DNA from: an uncultured Clostridia bacterium
GTDB lineage: Bacteria > Bacillota > Clostridia > Oscillospirales > Oscillospiraceae
Direction: 5' to 3'
DNA length: 13,707 nt
NCBI GenBank assembly: GCA_947383645.1
Contig: CANDEH010000063.1
Coordinates: forward strand, 1 to 13,707
The notes under the pieces were generated by a model, which was not told where the DNA came from, did no database searches, and saw only the letters and a program-made list of their open reading frames with translations. A program made the translations under genes and the position numbers. Below, in pieces: positions 1 to 5,323 of this stretch (its first letter is position 1; the number at the start of each line of letters is the position of its first letter).

Positions 1-294
1 ATCAACGCCACCGACTGCGCCGACTACCTGGTAAAGAAGGGGATGCCCTTCCGGGACGCCCACGCGGTGGTAGGAAATCTGGTGTACTACTGCACCGAGC
101 ACAAAATCTCCCTGGAGGACCTGTCCCTCAACGAGCTGAAGGACCACTCCCCCCTCTTTGAGGAGGACGTGTACGAGGCGCTGAAGCTGGAGGTCTGCAT
201 GGACCAGCGCAGCAGCTACGGCGGCCCCGCCGAGACGGAGACCAGCCGCCAGATCGAGGAGATGGAGAGATTTATCGCTACGCGATTCAATTGA
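1..294 (+). CDS. argH: argininosuccinate lyase, C-terminal part (truncated by window edge)
   Basis: Reading frame 1 is open from the first base and encodes the last 97 residues of a protein that continues upstream of the window. The segment KKGMPFRDAHAVVG is the conserved C-terminal signature of argininosuccinate lyase in the fumarase/aspartase superfamily. It is followed by the usual short helical tail (LEDLSLNEL, then SYGGPAETE near the end). The enzyme splits argininosuccinate into arginine and fumarate in the cytoplasm, the last step of arginine synthesis. The family is about 460 residues, so roughly four fifths is missing here, including the catalytic centre. The downstream argD supports an arginine context. 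The stop codon (292-294) lies inside the left arm of a perfect palindrome, so the coding end is part of a repeat. Confidence 0.93.
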   Translation: MNATDCADYLVKKGMPFRDAHAVVGNLVYYCTEHKISLEDLSLNELKDHSPLFEEDVYEALKLEVCMDQRSSYGGPAETETSRQIEEMERFIATRFN

Positions 295-314
295 AATCTG
301 CGGATTTCAATTGA
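287..314. repeat. perfect palindrome overlapping the argH stop
   Basis: Two 12-base arms (287-298 and 303-314, reading TCAATTGAAATC and its complement) flank a TGCG loop at 299-302. The stop codon of argH lies within the left arm. No T-run follows, so it is a poor intrinsic terminator despite its position. It is the first of six inverted repeats in 230 bases and shares its CTGCGG centre with the one at 441-462. Confidence 0.85.
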
Positions 315-344
315 GTTAGGGGATTGCGTTGCGCTCTGCGCCTC

Positions 345-371
345 GGACTTTGCCCCTCAGGGGCAAAGTCC
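345..371. repeat. perfect palindrome, 13-base arms
   Basis: Arms 345-357 (GGACTTTGCCCCT) and 359-371 are exact complements around a single base, so the two arms would form one long hairpin or cruciform. No T-tract follows. The next bases (CCTGCGAC) again carry the TGCG tetranucleotide seen in the neighbouring repeats. Confidence 0.85.
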
Positions 372-394
372 TGCGACGCTCGCTCCACGAGAAG

Positions 395-429
395 TATTTT
401 TGCCGAAAACGCAGTTTCCGGCAAAAATA
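395..429. repeat. inverted repeat, possible terminator
   Basis: Arms 395-405 (TATTTTTGCCG) and 419-429 are perfect complements. An inner 4-base helix (407-410 with 414-417) closes a three-base loop. It is followed by AATTTTAGATTTTTT (429-443), the only T-rich tract of this gap, so it could act as an intrinsic terminator for argH on the plus strand. Read on the minus strand its loop is again centred on CTGCG. Confidence 0.65.
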
Positions 430-440
430 ATTTTAGATTT

Positions 441-473
441 TTTCGCGTCTGCGGACGCGAAACTCCTGCGGAG
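441..473. repeat. two adjacent CTGCGG-centred palindromes
   Basis: The first has arms TTTCGCGTC (441-449) and its complement (454-462) around a TGCG loop. Directly after it, CTCC/GGAG (463-466, 470-473) pair around TGC. Both share the CTGCGG core with the palindrome at 287-314 although the arm sequences are unrelated. Confidence 0.75.
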
Positions 474-486
474 GGCTTTTGACGGA

Positions 487-517
487 CGCAGGGGGAGGGC
501 GGCGCCCTCCCCCTGCG
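487..517. repeat. GC-rich perfect palindrome, 15-base arms
   Basis: Arms 487-501 (CGCAGGGGGAGGGCG) and 503-517 are exact complements around one base. It is the strongest hairpin of the argH-argD gap. No T-run follows on the plus strand, and none is seen on the other side. Bases 518-585 after it show no clear promoter or gene. Confidence 0.82.
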
Positions 518-585
518 CGTTCAATTCCCTTATAGTCGATACGCTTGAAAATTGGTAAAGTTCGGCGGAAAAAATGCGGCGTGGA

Positions 586-649
586 CTGCGGCGGCGTCCC
601 TGGCGGGCGTCAGCCCGCCTGCGTCTCCGTCTTGCCGCGCCGCAGTTTT
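586..649 (+). promoter_or_regulatory. structured leader in front of argD, possible attenuator
   Basis: CTGCGGCG (586-593) pairs with CGCCGCAG (638-645), which is followed directly by TTTT (646-649), like an intrinsic terminator. Between them a second perfect hairpin is present: GGCGGGC (602-608), loop GTCA, GCCCGCC (613-619). The structure ends 74 bases before the argD start, so it could be a premature terminator in the argD leader. No leader peptide, T-box or recognisable ARG box was found, so the regulatory reading is inference. Confidence 0.35.
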
Positions 650-723
650 CCTTGTCTCCTTTTTCCCGGTTCTCACGTGTGTCGGCTATACCTATCAAAT
701 TCCTATTGGAAAGGAACAGCCTT

Positions 724-1902
724 ATGGACTTTGCTGCAATCAAGGCCTTAGATCACCAATACGTCCTCCAGACTTACGGCCGCAATGATCTGGCTATTGA
801 CCACGGAAAAGGGGCCACCCTCTGGGATACCGAGGGCAAGGCGTACATCGACTTCACCGCCGGCATCGGCGTCAACTCCCTGGGCTACGCCAACGAGGCC
901 TGGGCCCGGGCCATCTACGACCAGGCCATGAAGCTGGGCCACATCTCCAACCTCTTCTACGCCGAGCCCTACGCCCGTCTGGCCTCTAAACTGGTTCCGG
1001 CGGCGGGGATGGCCGGCGTCTTCTTCTCCAACTCCGGCGCCGAGGCCAACGAGGGCATAATTAAGACCGCCCGAAAGTGGTCCCACGACAAGTACGGCCC
1101 GGACCGCTCCACCATCCTCACCCTGAACCGATCCTTCCACGGCCGCACCGTCACCACCCTCCGGGCCACCGGACAGGACAAGTACCACAAGAACTTCTAC
1201 CCCTTCCCCGAGGGCTTCCGCCACGCCGACGCCAACGACATGGAAAGCCTTCTGTCCGCGGCCGGCGACGACGTCTGCGCCGTCATGCTGGAGCTGATCC
1301 AGGGGGAGGGCGGCGTGAACCCCCTGGACGCCGGCTATGTGCGGGAGGTGGCGGCGCTCTGCGCCCGGCGGGACTGGCTGCTCCTGATCGACGAGGTGCA
1401 GACGGGCATCGGCCGCACGGGGACGCTGTTCTGCTATCAGCAGTTCGCCATCACGCCGGATGTTGTCACATTCGCCAAGGGCATCGCCGGGGGGCTCCCC
1501 TTCGGCGGCTTTCTGGTGGGCGAGCGGTGCCGGGACGTGCTCCACGCCGGGGACCACGGCAGCACCTTCGGCGGAAACCCCATGGCCAGCGCCGCCGGCT
1601 GTGTGGTGATGGACACCCTGACTCCGGACTTCCTCCGGGCGGTGCGGGAGAAGGGGGAGCGCCTCCGCCGCGGCATCGAGGACATTCACAGCCCCTATGT
1701 CTCCGGAGTCCGCGGCATGGGGCTGATGGTGGGCGTGGGTATCCGGAACGCCGCCCACACGGAGCTCCGGGACCGTCTGATGGCCGCCGGCCTCCTGGTC
1801 ACCTGCGCCGGTCCCGACACCATCCGCCTCCTGCCCCCGCTGGTCATCACCGAAGCGGAGCTGAGTCGCGGCCTCGAGATCATGGCACAGGTGCTGGGAT
1901 AA
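724..1902 (+). CDS. argD: acetylornithine aminotransferase (class III, PLP-dependent)
   Basis: The 392-residue product is a full-length class III aminotransferase. It swaps an amino group between glutamate and N-acetylglutamate semialdehyde in arginine synthesis, and in many bacteria also serves the succinyl-diaminopimelate step of lysine synthesis. Visible motifs: phosphate-binding SNSGAEANE (102-110), SFHGRT (137-142), LLLIDEVQTGIGRTG with pyridine-binding Asp223, and FAKGIAGG with the Schiff-base Lys252. The start at 724 is chosen because GGAAAGGAA (708-716) is well spaced before it and because family members begin just before the LDHQYVLQTYGR stretch. An in-frame ATG at 574 would add 50 arginine-rich residues unlike the family. 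The argH fragment upstream makes acetylornithine the likely substrate, though other omega-amino acids cannot be excluded. Confidence 0.93.
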   Translation: MDFAAIKALDHQYVLQTYGRNDLAIDHGKGATLWDTEGKAYIDFTAGIGVNSLGYANEAWARAIYDQAMKLGHISNLFYAEPYARLASKLVPAAGMAGVFFSNSGAEANEGIIKTARKWSHDKYGPDRSTILTLNRSFHGRTVTTLRATGQDKYHKNFYPFPEGFRHADANDMESLLSAAGDDVCAVMLELIQGEGGVNPLDAGYVREVAALCARRDWLLLIDEVQTGIGRTGTLFCYQQFAITPDVVTFAKGIAGGLPFGGFLVGERCRDVLHAGDHGSTFGGNPMASAAGCVVMDTLTPDFLRAVREKGERLRRGIEDIHSPYVSGVRGMGLMVGVGIRNAAHTELRDRLMAAGLLVTCAGPDTIRLLPPLVITEAELSRGLEIMAQVLG

Positions 1903-2001
1903 TCCGCGGGGGAACACCACCGGCTGACAGAGGGCGGCAAATCTGCCGGCATCCCGAACAGATGTCAAACTTCGTTCCCGGATCCGGCGGATGCCCGGCT
2001 A

Positions 2002-2040
2002 CAGCTTGTCGAAAAACCCGACGGGTTTTTCAACAAGCTG
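2002..2040 (+). terminator. argD intrinsic terminator
   Basis: An inner stem GAAAAACCC (2011-2019) / GGGTTTTTC (2023-2031) with loop GAC gives an A-tract/T-tract terminator that could work in both directions. It is extended by CAGCTTGT (2002-2009) / ACAAGCTG (2033-2040) across one C-A mismatch. It starts 99 bases after the argD stop. Bases 1903-2001 hold nothing recognisable. Confidence 0.72.
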
Positions 2041-2043
2041 TGG

Positions 2044-2078
2044 CAAATTGCGCCTATCGGCCGCAATTTGTCGCCTGT
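2044..2078. repeat. palindromic unit, copy A (hairpin plus TGTCGCCTG tail)
   Basis: CAAATTGCG (2044-2052) pairs with CGCAATTTG (2062-2070) around a loop containing CCTAT. It is followed by TCGCCTG, so the end of the stem and its tail read TGTCGCCTG. Copy B at 2186-2218 has the same layout with a different stem sequence that still pairs. Confidence 0.7.
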
Positions 2079-2126
2079 GCCTGAGCCGCGCAGCGGCGAG
2101 GAAATGCCCTTGGGGTACGGCGGGTT

Positions 2127-2155
2127 GATTTGACGCGAAAGGAACCCCTCTTGGG
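2127..2155. repeat. 29-base direct repeat, copy 1
   Basis: This segment begins GATTTGACGCGAAAGG and ends CTTGGG. It recurs at 2229-2257 with a single C/T difference, 102 bases downstream. Each copy lies a little after one of the palindromic units, so the whole block looks like a duplicated module of about 100 bases. Confidence 0.82.
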
Positions 2156-2156
2156 C

Positions 2157-2183
2157 AGCCCCGGCAACTACGTTGCCGGGGCT
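2157..2183. repeat. perfect palindrome, 12-base arms
   Basis: AGCCCCGGCAAC (2157-2168) and its exact complement (2172-2183) flank a three-base loop TAC. It sits between the two copies of the direct repeat. There is no T-run on either side. Confidence 0.83.
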
Positions 2184-2185
2184 AC

Positions 2186-2218
2186 CAGATTTCGGCCTAC
2201 AGCCGAAATCTGTCGCCT
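2186..2218. repeat. palindromic unit, copy B (hairpin plus TGTCGCCTG tail)
   Basis: CAGATTTCGGC (2186-2196) pairs perfectly with GCCGAAATCTG (2202-2212) around CTACA, and the run continues TCGCCTG. Compared with copy A at 2044, both sides of the stem have changed together, and the CCTA loop bases and tail are kept. It is followed at 2229 by the second copy of the 29-base direct repeat. Confidence 0.72.
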
Positions 2219-2228
2219 GCGGGCGGGC

Positions 2229-2264
2229 GATTTGACGCGAAAGGAACCCTTCTTGGGTTCCTTT
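2229..2264. repeat. 29-base direct repeat copy 2, extended into a hairpin
   Basis: Bases 2229-2257 repeat 2127-2155 with one difference. Here the end also forms a perfect hairpin: AAAGGAACCC (2240-2249), loop TTCTT, GGGTTCCTTT (2255-2264). Copy 1 lacks the right arm. Bases 2265-2315 after it hold nothing recognisable. Confidence 0.78.
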
Positions 2265-2317
2265 CACACTATCCTCCTTACCGCCAGCATACTCTGCCGG
2301 CTTCTTCGACAAGATGA

Positions 2318-2347
2318 GGACGGCGCACCGTGCTGGGTGCGCCGTCC
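2318..2347 (-). terminator. GC-rich hairpin at the end of the amylase/DUF1294 unit
   Basis: Arms 2318-2329 (GGACGGCGCACC) and 2336-2347 are perfect complements. The hairpin lies 35 bases past the stop of the leftward DUF1294 gene, where a terminator is expected between convergent units. The tail is only modestly T-rich, so efficiency is uncertain. A sister hairpin with nearly the same stem and flank lies at 11809-11840. Confidence 0.55.
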
Positions 2348-2382
2348 CCTCTTGGTCTGATATGCCGCCGGGAGCTTCCGAT

Positions 2383-2676
2383 CTACCGGAACTGGTACCA
2401 CAGGAAACCCGCCAGCGCGATGTGGACGATCAGGATCAGGGGGAGGCCCAGGCGGAAATACCAGTGCTTCGTCTTGTGGCGGAAGTGGAACATCCCCAGC
2501 ACCGCGCCGAGGCTGCCGCCCACAGCCGCCGTCAGGAACAGGCGCTTCTCCGGAACCCGGCGGGCGTCCGGACGCCTGGACTGGCGCTTATCCCAGCCCA
2601 TCTGTAGAAACGTGAAGAGATTGAGGAGAAGAAAGCAGGCGGCAAGAAGCCCCTGCGGGGTTAAAAGCCATTTCAT
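2383..2676 (-). CDS. DUF1294 family small membrane protein
   Basis: The 97-residue product matches the DUF1294 family layout. It has an N-terminal membrane helix (about 4-24), a basic loop with the WDKRQ and RRVPEKRL motifs, a glycine-rich second helix (GGSLGAVLGM), the family signature FRHKTKH, and a C-terminal helix ending WYQFR. The function of the family is unknown; an integral membrane location is expected. The start at 2676 is preceded by GGAGG (plus-strand 2684-2688) seven bases away, whereas an upstream in-frame ATG at 2754 would overlap the amylase end and has no such site. It lies 74 bases downstream of the amylase gene on the same strand and is probably cotranscribed with it. Confidence 0.87.
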   Translation of the reverse strand: MKWLLTPQGLLAACFLLLNLFTFLQMGWDKRQSRRPDARRVPEKRLFLTAAVGGSLGAVLGMFHFRHKTKHWYFRLGLPLILIVHIALAGFLWYQFR

Positions 2677-2750
2677 TCGTGTACCTCCGTCTGTTGGGAT
2701 GGATCTATTGTGAGGGAAATCCGGAGCAACGGCGTCCGCCCGCAGCGCCT

Positions 2751-4040
2751 TCACAGGCGCGGCGACTCGAAGATGACAGGCCGGCCCGGACAGCTGACGC
2801 GGCCGAACCTGACCTCCACGCTGCCGCCGTCAGCCAGGTTGGGATAGACGCCGTCGGGGGCCTCCACCTCCACCGGGCCGAAGGCGCCCCTGAGGCTGAA
2901 GATACCGGTGAGCTGCCGCTCCCCCCGCCGGTGGACAGCCCGGAGGATGTCGCCGGACAGGGCCTCCACCCGGTAGGCGCTGTCGGTGAGCAGGGGGTGC
3001 TGCTTGAGCTGGTAGAGCCGCCGCAGCTGCTCCGTCCGGTCCGGCCCCGCGGACCAGTCGATGGGGTCCCGCTCGAAGAGGCGGGGCAGGTGGGGGCAGC
3101 TCCGCTCCTGTCCGCCGTAGAGCAGGGTCATCCCCTTCTGGAAGTAGAGAAAGGCGGTCCAGTTGTCCAGGGCGGCCTCATTGGGGATGACGGCGGCGGC
3201 GCGGAGCCGGTCGTGGTTCTCCAGGAAGCGGAGCTTCACGTAGTTCTCCGGGTAGAGGGCCTCCTGCAGGTTCAACGCCTCGGCGTACCGGCTCAGGGGG
3301 ATCTTCCCCTCCAGATAGTCCCAGTAGAAGGGGTAGACGTCGTGGTCGTAGCAGACGTCGAAGGCCTGATAGATCTCCGAGTCGGAGAGGGCGGTGATGC
3401 CCTGCTCCCGGGCGGCACAGATGAACTCCGGCTCCACCGACTCGCTGAGCCAGAGGCACCCCGGCCGGACGGTCTCCACCTCCGCCCGGGCCCGGAGCCA
3501 GAAGTCCAGGGGCACCAGGGGGGCCACGTCGCAGCGGAAGCCGTCCACCATGGAGGCCCAGTATCGCAGCGTCTCAATCTGGTAGTCCCAGAGGCCCGGG
3601 TTTGTGTAATCCAGGTCGATGATATCCGTCCACTCGCCGATGTGGTTGCCGAAGCTGCCGTCGGCCCTGTGGTAGAACCACTCCGGGTGGTGCTGTGCCA
3701 GCCAGGAATCCGGGGCGGTGTGGTTGTACACCACGTCGATGATGCACCGCATCCCCAGGCGGTGGATGTCCTCCACCAGGCGGCGAAAGTCCTCGACGGT
3801 GCCGTAGTCCGGGTTCACCGCGCGGTAGTCGGCGATGGCGTAGGGGCTGCCCACGGACCCCTTCCGCTCCCGGCGTCCGATGGGATGGATGGGCATAAAC
3901 CAGAGGATATCCGCCCCCAGGGCGCGGATCCGCTCCAGATCCCGGTGGACGGCCTCAAAGGTCCCCTCCCGGCTGTGGTTGCGGACAAAGATCGAGTACA
4001 TAACCTGATTGCGACAGGACTTCGGCGTATTTCTCGCCAT
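2751..4040 (-). CDS. alpha-amylase family (GH13) glycoside hydrolase, cytoplasmic
   Basis: The 429-residue protein is a compact GH13 enzyme acting on alpha-glucans or malto-oligosaccharides. The four conserved regions are present: IIDVVYNH (100-107), GFRCD with the nucleophile Asp171, LWLSE with the acid/base Glu200, and FLENHD with Asp277. The early segment ILWFMPIHPIG (45-55) is the typical strand-2 region. There is no signal peptide, so it should act inside the cell, for example on imported maltodextrins or glycogen fragments. A short beta-rich C-terminal domain follows from about residue 350. The start at 4040 has GGAGG (plus-strand 4050-4054) nine bases upstream, and a promoter lies further upstream. 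The exact substrate cannot be read from the sequence, and no transporter or other sugar gene is adjacent. Confidence 0.9.
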   Translation of the reverse strand: MARNTPKSCRNQVMYSIFVRNHSREGTFEAVHRDLERIRALGADILWFMPIHPIGRRERKGSVGSPYAIADYRAVNPDYGTVEDFRRLVEDIHRLGMRCIIDVVYNHTAPDSWLAQHHPEWFYHRADGSFGNHIGEWTDIIDLDYTNPGLWDYQIETLRYWASMVDGFRCDVAPLVPLDFWLRARAEVETVRPGCLWLSESVEPEFICAAREQGITALSDSEIYQAFDVCYDHDVYPFYWDYLEGKIPLSRYAEALNLQEALYPENYVKLRFLENHDRLRAAAVIPNEAALDNWTAFLYFQKGMTLLYGGQERSCPHLPRLFERDPIDWSAGPDRTEQLRRLYQLKQHPLLTDSAYRVEALSGDILRAVHRRGERQLTGIFSLRGAFGPVEVEAPDGVYPNLADGGSVEVRFGRVSCPGRPVIFESPRL

Positions 4041-4093
4041 ATCGTATTACCTCCAAAGCAGATGCGGAATACCCCAGTTCTTCCGCTCCCATG

Positions 4094-4122
4094 AGTATAA
4101 TACGGAACCGCCGGCACTGCAA
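4094..4122 (-). promoter_or_regulatory. sigma-A type promoter for the amylase/DUF1294 unit
   Basis: On the minus strand TTGCAG (4117-4122) and TATACT (4094-4099) are separated by exactly 17 bases. This places transcription start near 4087, giving a leader of about 45 bases before the amylase ATG. Confidence 0.72.
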
Positions 4123-4155
4123 GCGCGGATCTGTTTTTCACGTCGTCCCAGGCGG

Positions 4156-4186
4156 AAAATTGTAAATTTTTGCGCAACGGCGCAAA
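4156..4186. promoter_or_regulatory. two small dyads between divergent promoters, candidate operator
   Basis: AAAATT-GTA-AATTTT (4156-4170) overlaps the next dyad, TTTGCGC (4169-4175), AACG, GCGCAAA (4180-4186), by two bases. Both lie between the -35 boxes of the divergent promoters, just upstream of the rightward one. A regulator site is plausible but no specific regulator is recognised. Confidence 0.35.
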
Positions 4187-4192
4187 CAGGCA

Positions 4193-4221
4193 TTGACGGG
4201 AGGCCGTCTGTTCGGTATTAT
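4193..4221 (+). promoter_or_regulatory. sigma-A type promoter for the zinc-ribbon/Big2 gene
   Basis: TTGACG (4193-4198) and TATTAT (4216-4221) are spaced by 17 bases, a near-consensus housekeeping promoter. Start of transcription would be near 4228, about 40 bases before the ATG. Confidence 0.75.
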
Positions 4222-4267
4222 GTAAAGCGGACTATCAAACCGCAGAAAGTTGGGGGGATCTATAGAT

Positions 4268-5140
4268 ATGCAAAAGTGCGACGTATGCGGGGAGTACTAC
4301 TCGGACACCTACCGGCGCTGTCCCTTCTGCGAGGAGGAGGAGGCCATCCGCCGGGGGAAGGCGGTCCGCCGCCGGAGCAGGGATTTTCGCAGCAGGCGGG
4401 GCGGGCATGCCATCGGCGTACTGGTGCTGCTGCTGGTCTTCGTGGCGGCGGGACTGACGGCAGGGCGCTTCTTCGGCGACCGGATCGCCGACATGATCGG
4501 TATCCGCACCCCTCTGCCCCCGGAGGACGAGAATCCGGGCGATCCGGTGAACCCAGGCGGCGGAACCAACCCGGACGGCTCCAGCTCCCCCGATGATCCC
4601 GGCCTCACCGGCGATCCCAGCGGCTCTGCGCCGGAGGACCCGGCGGACCAGAAGCCGGAGACGGCGGTGGTGCTCAGCAGCGCGGACTTCACCCTCTCCG
4701 CCGCAGGGGCCTTCCACCCGCTCACCGCCTCCGGCGGCAGCGGGACCTACACCTGGACCAGCGCCAACCCCGCCGTGGCCACCGTGGGGGAGGACGGCAA
4801 GGTCACCGCCGTGGCGGCAGGTAACACGGAGATCACCGTCACCGACGGGTATACCTCCGCGGTGTGCATTGTCCGGGTGAAGGGGCCGGAGAATGACGGC
4901 GGCAATACGGCCGCCGGCGCGGTGAAGCTGAACAAGACGGACATGACCATGCCGGCGGGCACCACCTACCAGCTGAAGGTCAGCGGCACCGCCTCGGCGG
5001 TGACCTGGGCCGTGGAGGACAGCTCCGTCGCCACCATCGACGGCGACGGCACCGTCCACTTTGTCAAGAAGGGCACCACCACCGCCACCGCCACGGTGGA
5101 CGGCAAGACGCTCAAGTGCATTGTCCGGGTGAAGAATTGA
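4268..5140 (+). CDS. zinc-ribbon, single-pass membrane protein with two Big2 domains
   Basis: The 290-residue product starts with a zinc ribbon (C4-x2-C7 and C18-x2-C21, CDVCG and CPFC). A very basic stretch (29-45) and one transmembrane helix (about 48-68) follow. A long Pro/Gly/Asp-rich linker (about 81-135) leads to two tandem Big2-type bacterial Ig domains (about 140-210 and 221-290), each ending in a CIVRVK strand. By the positive-inside rule the ribbon is cytoplasmic and the Ig domains lie outside. The function is unknown; zinc-ribbon plus TM plus extracellular domain proteins are common in clostridia. The ATG at 4268 is chosen because GGGGGG (4252-4257) is ten bases upstream; a TTG at 4250 would precede the ribosome binding site. 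The gene stands alone between its own promoter and a terminator. Confidence 0.85.
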   Translation: MQKCDVCGEYYSDTYRRCPFCEEEEAIRRGKAVRRRSRDFRSRRGGHAIGVLVLLLVFVAAGLTAGRFFGDRIADMIGIRTPLPPEDENPGDPVNPGGGTNPDGSSSPDDPGLTGDPSGSAPEDPADQKPETAVVLSSADFTLSAAGAFHPLTASGGSGTYTWTSANPAVATVGEDGKVTAVAAGNTEITVTDGYTSAVCIVRVKGPENDGGNTAAGAVKLNKTDMTMPAGTTYQLKVSGTASAVTWAVEDSSVATIDGDGTVHFVKKGTTTATATVDGKTLKCIVRVKN

Positions 5141-5152
5141 TGAAAACAGCGC

Positions 5153-5182
5153 AGGGCATGGACGAAAAGTCCATGCCCTTTT
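5153..5182 (+). terminator. intrinsic terminator of the Big2 gene
   Basis: A perfect 11-base stem, AGGGCATGGAC (5153-5163) with 5169-5179, closes a GAAAA loop and runs into TTTT (5179-5182). It starts 12 bases past the stop codon. Confidence 0.9.
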
Positions 5183-5250
5183 CGCCGCATGCCTTCCTGC
5201 GCACGGCAGGGCGGCGTCCCATTTTTTAAAAGGCCGCGGCGGTTTGTGTG

Positions 5251-5279
5251 TTGCGAAATCGGGGCGGGTATGCTATACT
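5251..5279 (+). promoter_or_regulatory. extended -10 promoter of the ABC-ylmH-DUF896-xpaC unit
   Basis: TTGCGA (5251-5256) and TATACT (5274-5279) are 17 bases apart. TGC directly before the -10 box provides the extended -10 TGn element. The start would be near 5286, about 38 bases before the ABC transporter ATG. Confidence 0.78.
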
Positions 5280-5323
5280 GACTCATTAGACAAAATTGCG
5301 TGTGAACGAGGAGAACCGACGCC

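Noticed and set aside
295..540. CRISPR array in the palindrome cluster
   Set aside because: Palindromes differ in sequence and spacing is irregular; there are no constant repeats with unique spacers and no cas genes.
357..743. Short minus- and plus-strand open frames in the argH-argD gap
   Set aside because: They run through palindromes, have arginine-rich low-complexity translations and no ribosome binding sites.
748..1968. Long minus-strand open frame over argD
   Set aside because: It is the GC-rich antisense frame of a clearly recognised aminotransferase gene; its translation is low-complexity Gly/Val/His-rich and has no family features.
2679..4094. 471-codon plus-strand open frame over the amylase
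   Set aside because: Antisense to a gene with the full GH13 catalytic set; Val/Pro/Gly-biased translation.
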